Source: Epiperipatus broadwayi
Taxonomy: Eukaryota > Onychophora > Udeonychophora > Euonychophora > Peripatidae
NCBI GenBank assembly: GCA_028023455.1
Contig: JAQFVV010012434.1
Location: forward strand, 5,420,264-5,484,263
Direction of reading: 5' to 3'
Length of the DNA: 64,000 nt
Shown here: positions 46,351 to 59,940 of the stretch, one piece after another
Position numbering within the stretch: position 1 is the first letter of the stretch
How the letters are laid out: each line of letters starts with the position of its first letter
The notes under the pieces: model-generated
The model's input: the letters and a program-made list of their open reading frames with translations, nothing else
Databases searched by the model: none
What the model was told of the DNA's origin: nothing
Position numbers and translations under genes: made by a program

Positions 46351-49300
46351 GTAAATTAAACAAAACATTTTAATATATATATAAATAAATGTGAGAAATT
46401 CACAATTGAAAAATTGAAAAAAAAAATGTTTGAAACAACGCAGCCTGTTTGCTACACTTCAGAAATGTATTCAACAAGATATTAATAAAGCTAAATTAAA
46501 AATTTTAAATATATCTGTTATATTTGATATGTAAATTTGACAGCATTACAGACAACTGCATTATAATAAAATTACATTTATTAATGGTGAAAATATTTCA
46601 TTCACATAAAATATACTTTGTAATAAAAATTACAAATTATTAAATATGAAGGATGGAATTATTTCTTTTGCATAAAATGTTCTTAATATTAATATAAATT
46701 ATGGTTTAGTTAGATGTAGTTATTTATTTATAAAAACAAATTTAAAGTTGTTGTTTTTTGTTTTTTTTACTTTTCAATTATGAATTTTTTCAGCATTACG
46801 GACAAATGTAATACTTTTTTTTAATTGGTTGTAAATTTGATATGTGTTAGGATTATGAACAAATATTTAGGGATTTTATATATAAGATGACATTTAATCA
46901 TGTGACTATATAAAAATTTGAAAGAAAAAAAAAGTTAAAAAAATTTCTGATTGAGATTTAGGCAAGACCAAGAAATAAAATTGTATTTGCTTAGTTTAAA
47001 CTTTATATTAACTTATTTTGTATATTGTGTGTTTTGGACCAATGTTTTCGTGAAATAAAAAACGTATTTTACATCAAATTTTTATGTTCGAAATAAATTT
47101 CATTAAAAACAAGTGCAAATAATAAAATTAGTTTTAAAAATAAAATATCAACTTGGCAAATAAAAATAAATATCAATAATATTATCAACACAACAGAATC
47201 ACAAACTTAAATCTTAAAAAAATGTATTTAATGGAAGATAATTTATTTTTAATGAAATTATTGTTTTAATTAAATTTCATTAAAAGTGTATGTGCAAATA
47301 ATATTTTTCTCCAAAATGAAATATTTAAACCAAAGCTCATTGCAAGTATCATTTATTAATTCTTTCAGTGTCTAACCGATTTTTGAATAGATTCTAGTGA
47401 TTGATATTTTTATTTTTATTATGATGCCATGTTTGATTTTTTTTTGCAATTAAATCTTTTTTATGTATATTACAAAATTCATTTATAGACTATATTATAA
47501 ATATTTAAGCCTTCTAATAATTAAAATTTTAAAACATGAAAAATTAATATTTTAAAATTGTGAAAATAAATGTCTAACTGAAGATCTTACCAATAATAAA
47601 GGCAAGCAGTGTTGGCTTCACAATATTTATTCAAAAAAGTAAAAAAAAAAAATTTGAATTTTATGTTATTAAAAAATGATATATTTAGAATTAGTTATCA
47701 TCAAAGAAATAAAAAAAAATTCTAAAAGATAATAAATTATTAATTGTTATTAAAATATTTCCCTTACAGTTTTTACAAAAACAATTTTATTTTTGGTCTC
47801 TAATAGCTTTTCTGTGATAATTTCCCCTTTTTATAATGTACTTTGTATACTTTCTAAGAGCTGACATTTTAAAAATAAAATATTTTCAAAGACAAGTGCT
47901 ACCCCTAGTGATATAGTTTTTGGTTTAATAATAAGTCTTTTACAAAAGTATTGCATCATGATTATTAACAATTACTGAAAGTCATGTTTTTGTAGCATTT
48001 AATGGAAATGAATGTAAAGCATCAGCCAATCACAAATCACCATCTCCTTCATAGCTTTGCAGAACAATAGAATGTGCTGTCAATCACAAAGAACTATATA
48101 TTGCTGACTTAAAAATAATGTGATGCAAGATGTGGCAAAACTATAGGCTTCATGACATGAGTACCAAGGCATAGACAAGAATCAAGATTTGATTCTTTGT
48201 CTTCATGCAATTCCATGTGGTATACATAACCATCGTGGCTTCTACCACACATCACTTAAACCTCTCTTTATTGGTTTTAAGAATTTATATTTTCACATGG
48301 TACTATGCCCAATAAATTTAATGCTTACTTTATCAACAATAATCTTTCTGTACATCTGATAATCAGTCTTAAAATTTACATAGCACTGCTTTGTAATAGC
48401 CTAATTTTATATATAAAAATCATTTCTTGTTATACAAACACAGACATGCAATTATAAACACAAACAGACTAATATGAATATAAGTCACTAATAAATTATT
48501 AAATCTTTTGAGAATCATTATGTCTATAAAATAAGTTTGTCTCTCACTTGGATCAAACACCAAAATTGCATTGTACATAAATCACTATTTCCATTATATT
48601 TGAATTTGAATGCAAGTATAATTTATATACTACACAGAGACACTAGTACAAATACAAGCATATTAATAAATTATACATTTATCAAATAAAAAAAATTTAA
48701 ATAATAAAAAATCTAAAATTGAAAACTTACATATATTATGTTTATTTTCAGGATGAAGTCTTTGAAATTTCAAAATCATCAAAACATGTTGAAACCATTT
48801 TATTAAGCACTCTGACTAATGAAAATTTTGTGCCTTTGTCTTCTTCATGCAATCTAGTAAACTGAACAGAAAAAAAATTAAATGAACTTATTATTAATAA
48901 AAGTATTAATGAAAAATCAAAATGTCCAATTTTAACATGCCATATGCCATATAAAAAAAAAAATCAAGCCACAGAGAATGATGGTATTGGTATATATATA
49001 TATATATAGTTCATTTGTTTGTTTGTTGTTGTTTTGTTGTTTTTTTTCAATTTTAAAAAGAAGGCAAAATTTTTTTAATTTCAAACAAATCAGCAGCAGT
49101 GATGCTAACTTTTATGAAATAGTTAACCAGCGTGTCAATAATTCATTTAAAATAGTTTGTTTGTTTGAAAACCCATTCAAAATTTCTCATGTTTAAACTT
49201 ATTCACATTTTCTGTTAACAAAGTTATAGTCCTTTGATAATAATTTGTTTATACTATTATTCAATTTTTTATAATTTGTTATATATAATCTGATATTTAA

Positions 49301-50278
49301 TTTTTTTTTACTTATATTGTTTATAGATATAACTTTTATATTTCATAAGTTCACCAAACTAGATCAATTTTAAATAATGTGATTGATATAACTTTTTTAT
49401 TCCATTAGTACCAACTTATGAAAAATACTTGTTTCAAAAATTCATTAGTTACCTTTAATTCAGACCCTCTCACATACATAACTTGTTTACATTTTCTATT
49501 AACAAAAATAGTTTTACTTGTTTTCATTCAGTAATAAAATATTTACACTATTATTTTATTTTTTAACATTTATTAATAAATTTGTTAAAACATTGCATGT
49601 GTGGAGATTGATTTGCTCCTGAAGATATTACAATAAATACTGTGCTGTATAAAAATAAATATATATTTTAACATATTATACTTTTATTATATAGTTTGAC
49701 AATTAGGGATTTAGCTAGAATTTATTTAAGGAAAAAAATTTAAAATTTTTATAGTTAGATTGTTTATTCAATATATTTTTAGAAGCCATTAAAATGCTTT
49801 GCAAGTTGTTTTGTTTATTTATAACTTATGTTGGATAACTATTTAAAAAAAGGCAATCACTTGGTTTCTTCCACTAGATATATTTTTTAGACTTTGTCAA
49901 TAGTTTAATCATATAGAAGTTTTACTATAATCAAGAGAATTGCACTAAATAATATTATTATTATGAAATTTGTTAAGAATTAAATATTTTGGCATACAAT
50001 AATATCTTTTTAAAAATTATACTTTTTTACTCTTTCTGTTTTCCTCAAATTTGAACTAAAGTGTGAATTATTGATTATTTAGACGTTTTTAGCTAAAGAA
50101 AAAACCAAAGTCCACATCCAATGAAAAGCTGTTTAGTAAAACATGTAAAAAGATAATAAGGCAGAAAAAAGGTAATATTATTATAACTAGAAAAAGCTAT
50201 TTACTAAAATGTCTAATAAGAATACATCATAATAAAAAATGAGAAAGATAATAATGTTATTAAAAAGTTTTGCACAAG
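46351..50278. other. A+T-rich noncoding stretch
   Basis: Nearly 4 kb without a recognisable gene. The region 47900-48320 is somewhat less A+T-rich, but no exon could be supported. Confidence 0.45.
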
Positions 50279-50345
50279 ACAGCATTGGAATCAATCCTTG
50301 GACCTCACATTCCCCAGTTGGTCATTCTACCACTACTCTAAACTA
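50279..50345 (-). repeat. tRNA-like SINE head
   Basis: On the minus strand TAGAGTAGTGGTAGAATG resembles an A-box region and GGATTGATTCC a B-box at tRNA-like spacing. No acceptor stem was confirmed. Confidence 0.4.
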
Positions 50346-50569
50346 AATAAATGTATAAACTTTGTAAAATATCATTGATAAATATAATTTCATCACCTGC
50401 AGAATTACTATAATTATGGGGCAATATTTTTTAAAATGTTTTATTTTTAAATAAATTATTAATGTTAATGTATATTTTTTTATGTAAATTAGTATATTTA
50501 AATAAAAGCGATTATGAAATCTAAACATTTTTATTTACATATAAATTTTGTTAAATATGACAAAAGCAT

Positions 50570-50900
50570 GTCGGCCTCTTCAGTTTAGTGTTATGGTAGA
50601 GTATGTATGTATTATATTTTGAGGCTCAGTCAATTGTCACAATAAGTTTAAGTAGAGAAGAAGTATTCCTCATATTTAAATTGAAATTATTTACAATAAG
50701 AATGTGTTTCTAACAATAATGTTATTTGGAAATCTAAATATTTAAATATTAGTTTTATTAATTAGTGCAATGATAAGGGTATTTAGTATATTCCAAGTTT
50801 GAGCCTCAAAATTTGAGATTTGGGTAGTTGTAACAATAAGTTTAAGTAAAGAAATATTTCTGCCATACTTAAATAAAAAATATTACACCCAGAAAATATT
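50570..50900 (+). repeat. Imperfect direct repeats
   Basis: CAATAAGTTTAAGTA followed by AGAA/AAGAA and a TATTTC/TATTCC stretch occurs near 50640 and 50832. It is preceded in both by a GAGGCTC/GAGCCTC-type block. These look like diverged copies of one short repeat. Boundaries are unclear. Confidence 0.4.
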
Positions 50901-52326
50901 TCATACAATGATGTGATTTAAAAATGTAAACATTTTCATTTAAATATGACTTTTATTAATTATCTAAGAATCTTGACACCCCTGTGATGAAGCATCTTTG
51001 TGTCTTACACAACCTACACACCTATGTGTGGTGGCCCTGCATTTTTCTAATAAATTATATCAAAGTGCTGTATGACCAAGATAGTACAATTTTAATCTAA
51101 TCATTTATAAATTCAAGCAAGATTATCAAATCTGATCAAGTGTCCAGATGTTGATTTTATTGCTGATCATATAATTGATGTAGGTAATAAATAGATTGCA
51201 AGGAAATCAAATCATAAAGCATGTGACTTATTATATAACAGTAATAAATAGATGAACATTACCAGGCAGTCATGCAACTTAAGCCTTCACCTTTTCAGGA
51301 AATTAAAATTTTATCTATTCCTCCAACTTTATTTACAAATTTCTAAATATTTAAACAATCTCATTCATTGATGTACCTTTTTATTAAGTTCTTTGTATAA
51401 TCAGCTTTGAGTAACTAGACACTAGAATCCTATAATCAATATTGGAAGTAGTTATTTACACCTATATCCCACTTACTGGCCTTTATATAAAGATTCACAA
51501 TAGCAATTATCAATTTGCACCCACTATTTTGATTTTCAATCGATCATTCACTATCACAATCTTAAAAAAGGTTTTTAATTTTTTTTTGATAACACAAATT
51601 GATGATGTCATAGGATAGTTATTAAAGTTATATCATCCAAAAGTAAAGTAGCAACTTTCATAATAAAATTGTACTGTACAGAGTTTATTTATGATACACA
51701 ATATTACAATGCTGTATACAATACTTTGATTATAAACTTCAAATATGATTATTGAATATATAGTATAGTATTTGATTTGATTTTCATTCAGTTTTCTTGC
51801 AAGACAATCAGTACTTTATTAATGACATATCCAAAGTAAAGATCTTCATTGTTAATGATTACAAACTAAAAAAAGGTGTTTTGATCACTATAATAAGTAA
51901 TAAAAATCATATTTTGATGATGTACAACAACCAAATATATTAATACAGCATTAAATTTTAAAATGTGTACATTAATTTATAAACTGTATACTGTATTTAC
52001 TCACTTTTATTGATGAAAATTCTTATGGATGTTTCATGACTTGAAGCAAAAATTATGATCATATTGTAATTTAATTATTATAATTGTTATTTTATCAAAA
52101 AAAATGATTCAATAAATTACACAAGTAATAATAAACTTTATATGAACCAAAATTACTAAATCTAAATTAAAAATTACAACCTACTTGATTGATTTTAAAA
52201 CTTCTCAAAAATTGTTTCAGAAATAGCATATGTTATATAAAAATGTAGAAATGAAAAAAAAATTGATAATTTCATTTAGCATAAAAATAAATTTTTCCAT
52301 ATATTATTAATATTTAATTTTACATT
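50901..52326. other. A+T-rich noncoding stretch
   Basis: No gene or bounded repeat recognised. Confidence 0.5.
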
Positions 52327-52528
52327 GTCTACAGCAGCGGTTCTCAATCTGTGGGTTGTGACCCCTTTGAGGGTCGAACAACCTTTTCACAGGGGTCACC
52401 TAAGACCATTGGAAAACACAGTTATGAAGTAACAACAAAAATAATTTTAAGGTTGTTGATCACCACAACATAAGGAATTGTATTAAAGGGTTGCGGCATT
52501 AGGAAGGTTGAGAGCCATTGGTCTACAG
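52327..52528 (+). mobile_element. SPIN-like hAT MITE with perfect 8-bp target duplication
   Basis: A 186-bp element (52335-52520) begins CAGCGGTTCTCAATCTGTGG. It contains GTGACCCCTTTGAGGGTCGA, AGGGGTCACCTAAGACCATT, GGAAAACACAG, GGGTTGCGGCATTAGGAAGG and a terminal GTTGAGAGCCATTG. From established knowledge this matches the non-autonomous SPIN ('Space Invaders') hAT family, reported as horizontally transferred among distant animals. The perfect duplication GTCTACAG (52327-52334 and 52521-52528) has the 8-bp length expected of hAT insertion. The internal sequence is shortened. It is mobilised in trans; no transposase is encoded. Confidence 0.92.
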
Positions 52529-54569
52529 TGTAATATAATAGCTAAAGTATTCAGTCAATTTTAGAATCAAATCTTTATGAATGTTAATTTCTATCAAATC
52601 AGAACTATCAGTAAATGCATTTGTGGTTTTTAAAAAAATGTGAGCATAATTTCACGCAGTTAATAATAAATTTTATATGATGAAAATGCAATACAAACAA
52701 ATTGAAAAAGATTCTTACCTTTAATATTTATTTAAATAGTTTGTATCACTGTCTTCACAAGTAATGCACTATTCAAAAAATTTCTAAGTAATCTCAAAGA
52801 AAATGGCTACTGCATCTTATAAAATGTGATATCTCAAGTCAAAAAAAATATGCCAAAATAATGGATTTGTATATAATGTGATATTTATTTAGATCTGCAT
52901 AGTACATATTGTTAATAATACCACAAACACCAATTACATACATTTTCAATTGAAATATCAAATCTAAAAATGCCTCAAATCAACAAACGAGATCTTATGT
53001 GTTGTATGAAGAGAAAATCAAAGAAGTGAGTCAACCATTCAAAGAAAACCTCATGATCATTAAAGGATAATAAATTCTTAAAATGAGCAACTGATGAGCC
53101 AGATAACTGGATGATGATCAATGTTGAATGAATAGATTATAAGAAAGAGCAACTTTGAACTAAGTGAAGTTTTTTTTTTTTGCTTTTTATAACAGATTTA
53201 AATTGCATTATCTTGCCTAAGTGTATATCTACATAATATACATAAAGCATAGTTTACACATGAAACTATGTATATTAAGCTTCTTTTCAACTACTTACTG
53301 TACATAGAAGGTTAAATCCCCAGGAATGAACTGAATTTTTTTACATTGAAAACCATTATAATCCCATGTTTTTTTATATGATCTTCTTGTTTTACTATGA
53401 GTTTTGGGAGACCAATTGTCCTTGCTTAGCAGGATAAAAGTGTATTTGCTTTCCTACTCAATTTATTTTAGCATCTCGCAATTAGCTCATCAAATAATAA
53501 AAGCTTTATATTATTAAAATAAATATCATTAAATTTTTTCTATTTTTAATTTCTGTATTTTAATATTTTTTAGACTTTCATTTATTTCTTTATTATTAAG
53601 CTATATTCAATATTATTTTCTAATAGTACACGAGCAGAAAACTTACTATAACTTTGTTCTTTTGACTCGCATTAATTCTTTAGATGCTCTTTTAAAGAAA
53701 ACACCTTTTAAAAAAATATTTATTAAAGTTTTCATACACTGTTATATTGTTTTTATTGTTAAATATCGGGGGAGGGGGGGGTATTTTTATTCTATATACT
53801 ATCTATCCTATTTTCTTTATGGCCATAAATAAGAATATAGTTCAAAAAATTTTTAAAAAAACTGTCTTGGTAAAGTATTTATGAGTATTTTAATATTTAA
53901 AATAAACTTGAAAATTAATTTACTTTTTAAATTATTCACTTTGAATCTAACACATCATTTCTGTTTATAATTTATGACTAAGTGATTAATTTATTTCTAA
54001 ATTATGTAATTGCTTGTAAAAGATTAATAATTTCATGACTGCATTTAAACATATTTTTTTAAAAAAAATTAAACGTCATTAAATTAATGAAGATAACATC
54101 CGTTTGTATATATGTATACAAGGAGCGTGTGGAATTATCTGTTAATTTTAATTCAACCACATTTTTATTTTTTAATAAACAAGCCTCTATTCTAAATTTT
54201 AATCTCCCACCTCACACAGGTAAATAGGTGTGAGCATGTAAATAGTATATCATGGGGGCGCTTTTTTTTTTCTAGCATTAGAATTTTCCATTCTATACAG
54301 AAGTGTTTGCTGATTATTGAATGTACAAATCTATGTGTTTTAATGCAATGGTAAACTCTGTTTTATGATTTTACTTTTATTTTTTTGTTTATAATGAAAT
54401 ATACTGTCTATTAAATTCTCTACTTGAAGACAAAAGATTATTAATATAGTAACTAGGGCTACTTGATCCCCCTTGATAGTCTTTCATTGCTTATTGCATC
54501 TATAAAACAATATAATATAGTATTTAAATATTTAAAGATGCATCGTGTGTTGGCAATATATCTTCTTAG
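52529..54569. other. A+T-rich noncoding stretch
   Basis: No gene recognised. It contains a G-rich tract (about 53768-53780, GGGGGAGGGGGGGGG). Confidence 0.5.
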
Positions 54570-54740
54570 TACACCCACAGAATGGAGTTCAAATCCAAGT
54601 CTTTATTTTTTTTTTCAAATGGCCTGGCTTAATTTTTTTTCGGGTGATAGCCTACTTACACAATTAGTCATCTAATACTAGTCAATAAATAAGTACAGTA
54701 TACTGTTATTCTTATATAGATAATAAATCAAGAATGGAAA
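54570..54740 (+). repeat. Possible SINE family 2 copy
   Basis: It has a tRNA-like head with GGAGTTCAAATCC, then a poly-T run, a TGGCCTGGCTTAA stretch and ATTCTTATATAG. The layout loosely parallels the SINEs at 3.2 and 39.7 kb. A family 1 SINE follows directly. Confidence 0.4.
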
Positions 54741-54815
54741 GTCAAGTGTTGGTGGCCGAGTGGTTAGCACAACTGCCTTACAAGCCGTTATCCCGGGTTT
54801 GCTCCCCCCCCCCCG
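54741..54815 (+). repeat. SINE family 1 copy, truncated at a C-run
   Basis: The head GTCAAGTGTTGGTGGCCGAG, TGGTTAGCACAACTGCCTTA and B-box region CCCGGGTTTGCTC match family 1. The 3' part is replaced by about 12 C residues and the usual tail is absent. Confidence 0.7.
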
Positions 54816-56680
54816 AAAAGCATTTTCCTTTTCCATAATCTTTTTCTTAATTACTCTTTTTTAAAAAGCTATTTCTTTAACAGCAATCTCTTATCATAAG
54901 CTTGAATTATATTTTTAATTATGAAGGAAGATGATTCCCCCTAAATAAGATGGAACAGTAAAAATTTATTCAATTTTAAAAAGATTTGTTATACATACTC
55001 TTATATTAGTTTATTCTAATTTCATATCAAGTGCCTTATTGCTTTATTTGAAAGTCAGAATAACTTCAAAAATTTGGAAACATGCAAAATAATTCTTTTT
55101 AATATAATGTCTGATAAGGTCTAGAAACAAATCAGTCTATTCTATGAAGGCAGAACTGGTGGAAATGATATGCTTTTAAGATCTGTGAAAAACTATATTT
55201 TCTGAATTGAAGCAACCAAATAGTCCTCAGCTGAATAAAAATAATAATTTAATATCAACATTTACAGACCTTTATTAAGATGGTGCTTTTTTGCCCAGAA
55301 TAGGATGAAAGTTTTAAATATTTCTCAACAAGCAATCAGAAAAGATAAACTAATGGTTTGATCTTATTTTCTGAAGTTATTAACTGACTTTTGTTTTTTT
55401 GCTATGGATTTATGTTAAAACTGTTTTTTCAAAAATACTCATTTTTTTAAATGATCATTGTGTCAAGATGACAAATGTAATTAGTCTAACAATTCAAATG
55501 GAACTGAAAAATAAAACATTTGTAACTATGCAAAAAAGTCTAAAATAATTTGTCATATTTTAGAAATTATTTTCTATATAAAAGTGAAATAAAAAATATA
55601 AATTTTACATATAATCTTCAATTTTTTTGGTTGCATTCATATAGATTTTTTTTGTGAAAATCTATATTCCTGCTTCAGAAGGATATAGAATGATTTACAA
55701 AGTTGTTAATATGATTAATCAATTTGACAGCTTTCACTGATATTTTTAAATTTGAAATTTATTTTTTTAGCAATTGTAAAGATATTTGATAAAATCATGT
55801 AAACATTTGTGATATTATTTCTATATTTTTTAAATCTTGTAGACCAAAAATTACAATGCAAACAATATAATGTTGTTTTCCAGATAAAATTTTAACAAGG
55901 TTGCAAAGAGTAGCTGATATACCAATGTTCATAATTTGGAAATGAAATATAAAATTGTCTATCTTTATAAAAGTCAAATAATTGGGCATGCCCAAATTTT
56001 GTACAGCAATATTTATAGTCAAAAAATATGATTGCAATGAATAAAGTTTGAGATAAAAATCTTCTAGAACCAAGTTTGATAAAAAAAAAAAACCAATTTT
56101 TGCTAAGGATTATTGACCAAAACACTACAATCAAATAGAATAAATACAGAAAAGTACTCCAATATCTATCTAAACAATCCATCATGAACATTACAAATGG
56201 TGAGTTGCCATTTTAATGGATCTGGAAGCTCTTGTAATTACATCAAACCATAAACATAATACGTGATCAAAGAATGGCTAAAAATGTGTCATGTATCTTT
56301 CAAGTCATTTTTTACACTTTTTTTTGATCATTACAAAAATGATTTTCAAAATAAATCTACCAATAAAACTATTTTTTTCCTTTTCAAAAACATAATACAC
56401 AAACTATCATAATTTGAGTAACTACATTATTGTATACTCTTATTCCAATGTTATTTCAAATAATATTGTTTTTTTTTAAAATCACAATGTTCCAATTCAT
56501 ATGTTTGGTAATATAAAAATTGATTTGAGAAATGTAATAGTGATGTTATATATTCCTACGTTACATATTCAGATGTTGTGGAATTCTTTCCATAAAATAT
56601 ATATGCAATTTTTGTCGGAAATAGTGTTCATATTAATAAAAATATGGCAGATATTTCTATCATCTTCTTCAATCTTTGCA

Positions 56681-56682
<2 letters not shown>
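54816..56682. other. A+T-rich noncoding stretch
   Basis: No gene recognised. Overlapping minus-strand open frames near 55.8-56.2 kb have no recognisable domain and look compositional. Confidence 0.45.

Positions 56683-56762
<80 letters not shown>
56683..56762. repeat. (TA)n microsatellite
   Basis: About 80 bp of uninterrupted TA. It produces Tyr-Ile repeats in both strands' translations. Confidence 0.95.
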
Positions 56763-56764
<2 letters not shown>

Positions 56765-56959
56765 CAAAGTATGTATATATTATACATACAAGAGTTTTAT
56801 AAAAAATTTAAATATTTTAAAAATTAGTACAATTTTAGAATTTGCAAAGCTAGCAGTGCTATCTATTAATAAATTAGAGATTCCTCAAACACATTTAATT
56901 TTTTATTTAGTAACCTGATGTATCATCTTCATTAACTATTTTCATAGTTAAAACAGTAG

Positions 56960-57150
56960 CAAATTTTTCCACACAATAGGGTCATCTAGTCCAAGATCTA
57001 GTAATCAATAGATGCAAGAAAGTTGAGCATTTTAATGCCTTTTCATCCAATATCCCCAATCACACATTAGCTGTCATCAGTGAGGAGCCTTGGATATGGG
57101 ATCAGTGCAGCTGGATCCTTGGATTCAGTGCACCCTCCCGCACTCACCTA
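56960..57150 (-). mobile_element. Fold-back family A, diverged partial copy
   Basis: ACACAATAGGGTCATCTAG, TAATCAATAGATGCAAGAAA, CATCCAATATCCCCAAT and AGTGAGGAGCCTTGGAT match family A in order. It is more diverged than the 38.4 and 45.6 kb copies and lacks clear arms. Confidence 0.55.
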
Positions 57151-58727
57151 ATATCCTCAATTTTTAATGTTTTATTTTTTAGTGTAGTTTTTTTTTTAAC
57201 TTTTTAATTTAAAAAATATAAAATAGTGTTTTCTATTCTGAACTAAAAAATAAAAATTTAAAAAAAATAATAAAATCATCACTAATAGGCTATTGAATAC
57301 CTTAATAAAACATGGCTATTCCTGTTTTAAGGTTGATGCATATAAAAAAAATCAATGGTTTGTTGCTCAGGGATTCATAAGAAATTCAAGCATGGGAAAT
57401 TATAAAGTCAGATCTATCACTGGACTAAACCATGCAACATGGTGAATATATAATCTGTGTATGTGAATAAAAAAGTAGAAAAATAATAATTTTAATGTAG
57501 TTAGTTGTGTTTTCCAGCAACTTAATATAATAAAATACATAAATGCATACTCTCTATACATACTTTTTGTTAATAATATGCCTAACTTAACATGGAAAAT
57601 ATAAAACACTTCTTAATTTAATACTTAAGATTTCTCAGACATATAGTTAAACAATTATTACTTTTTTTTTTTACCCGAGATAAGATCCAGGTGAATGAAC
57701 TGTGCACACAATTACAAAGAATTAGTTTTTGACCAGTTAGATTTTTAATAAAGAATTGTCTTAAGTTCTAAATCTTAAGGTGTTTAAAGTTCTAATAACA
57801 TTAAATTGAAAATGGAAGTCATTAAGATCCAATGGGTCAATATTTCTTCAAAGAATTTGATTTTATTGCAATTTGGTGTTCAGTTATTTAAGTTAATACA
57901 TTTTGACTCTAGAATGGAGAGTCAAATTTTAATAATTTTTAAATCTATAATGTTCTTTATACCCTTTGTCTGCTTAAGATTAAAATCTGTATATTTTTCC
58001 AAATAGTAACTATTTTATTGTATTCCCTTTTTTTTTGAGTTTATCAGAACTATCATTGTTAAAATTTCTGATGCACAACACAAATATTTTGGTATTTTAC
58101 CTCTAAAAATATAAGCAAACACTTTTTTAATTGCCCATTTTGCCCTTTTTATAACATTCACTTATATTTGATTTTATTTTTTACTGATTCTTTCATGCTC
58201 ATATTTTAAATGCTTTACTTATCCTTGTCTTTTTAATCTTTCACTGTATTCCAAGTTCATAAATATTTTACTCCTTAAATCTAAACTTACTGATTCTTAT
58301 TGTAAAATTCTATTATCAGTAGAAGATTTCTTAATCACTGAAATTTACTTAAACTTTATCTTATTTTCATTTCTTTAATTTAGTAAATCATTATTCTATA
58401 CACTATTTCATTTATCATTTTTAGTTTAAAATATTTATTATACTTTTCTATTGTTTTTTTTCTCAATCTTTATGTCTTTATTTATCATACAGAATGTTGT
58501 TTTTTTTAAGTAAATGTATATGTGTATAACATTTTCATTAGCAGCAACCAATTATGAATAAGTCTATTTAACTTCAGAAAAAATAAAGAAAAAAATAATG
58601 AAAGTGAACAATAAATGAAAAATAATTATTTAATATGATCACTATACAAACCTATCCATAAACCACAATTATGCCCACATATATCGTATACTGGTTCTTT
58701 AGTCTATTTATTTGACATTATGCAATG
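57151..58727. other. A+T-rich noncoding stretch
   Basis: No gene recognised. 57350-57420 shares a repeat block with 14.23-14.3 kb. Confidence 0.45.
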
Positions 58728-58844
58728 CTGTCCTATTTTTTTTTATATGTCAAAGTATTGACCAGGAAATGAACCCGGGCCTACTACTTGAAAAGCAGCT
58801 ATGCTAACCTCTAGGCCACCAACACTTGACCTGTCCTATTTTTT
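58728..58844 (-). mobile_element. SINE family 1 with target-site duplication
   Basis: Full-length minus-strand copy (about 58745-58830): GTCAAGTGTTGGTGGCCTAG, AGGTTAGCATAGCTGC, B-box region CCCGGGTTCATTTCC and GGTCAATACTTTGACATATA, with a short A-tail. A 13-14-bp direct repeat, CTGTCCTATTTTT(T), flanks it (58728-58740 and 58831-58844). Confidence 0.82.
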
Positions 58845-59116
58845 GGCAGCAAATTTTTAATTCCAACCAATTTCAATACATTCTATGTAATGCCTCATTA
58901 TATCCTATTTTTGACCACTTTTTTTCAATGAAAGTCATCAATATGGCATCTCTTTTGAGCATGTTTTATATAATCTTTATAATATAAATAGAGTCAGCAT
59001 TTGCCATGAAAACTAGAATCATGACTTTATAAAATATTTTTTAGAAAGATTCTTACTCTTGTTTCTGCATGTCCTATTCATTAAATTAATCACTAATCTT
59101 TCTTATTGCATTGCCA

Positions 59117-59471
59117 AATGTATATCATATAATACTAAATCATCCATGCACTTTACTACTGTTACACAATGCTATATTTATCACTCTCTTTTACAGTTTA
59201 CAATTCCGATTGCCCCAGAAATCTTCTTCAGAACTATAACAAAATGCAAACATATGAATATAAATATACATGAACATATAATTTACATTTTATATATACA
59301 TCTTATAATTATCATCTATTAATCACCTTTTAAATTTTTAAAATTTGAATTTAGAGGCTGAAGTTAGCAGATGTAAAGGTGGGTTAAAATGTGTTTAAAA
59401 TAATAATATTATAGATTAAAATAAATTAGAAATTATTGAATGAATAAATTATAAATATTGATTGTTAGTAA

Positions 59472-59565
<94 letters not shown>

Positions 59566-59940
59566 TAAAATATAATAAGTTACTAAGTTAGAGTTAAGTA
59601 TTTAAAGAGTAATAAGAATAAAATAAAGAATAAAAATATGATATATATGTATAGGAAGTTTTAATTAATAAATATAGAATATAAAAAAGGGTAAAAAATT
59701 ATATAATATTTAAAAGATAATAAATAGATGATGATTATAAGATGTATATATAGAACGTAAATTATATGTTCATGTATAATTATATTTATATTCATATGCT
59801 TGTATTATGTTGTAGTTCTGAAGAAGATAGCTGGGGCAATTGAAACTGTAAACTGTAAAAGAGGGTGGTAAACAAAGCATTGTGTAACAGTAGTAAAGTC
59901 GTAAAGTGCATCGATGATTTAGTATAATATGATATAAATT
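59117..59940. repeat. Large inverted repeat around an (AAT)n tract
   Basis: The left arm (about 59117-59336) and right arm (about 59706-59940) are inverted copies at good identity. They share TAAATCATCCATGCACTTTA, TTACTACTGTTACACAATGC and TTGCCCCAG, a CTTCTTCAGAACTA block and ATACATGAACATATAATTTAC. About 370 bp lie between, including the AAT microsatellite. On the right arm the sequence reads TTCTGAAGAAGAT then GGGGCAATTGAAACTG, a pattern seen in 3' regions of some retroelements. It may be a fold-back element or two opposite copies. Confidence 0.75.
59470..59564. repeat. (AAT)n microsatellite
   Basis: About 95 bp of uninterrupted AAT trinucleotides in the centre of the large inverted repeat. 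Confidence 0.95.

Noticed and set aside
56501-56918. Overlapping open frames with Tyr-Ile repeats on both strands
   Set aside because: They are translations of the (TA)n microsatellite, as is the frame at 29223-29456.
59470-59564. CRISPR-like or satellite array
   Set aside because: It is a simple trinucleotide run without spacers.
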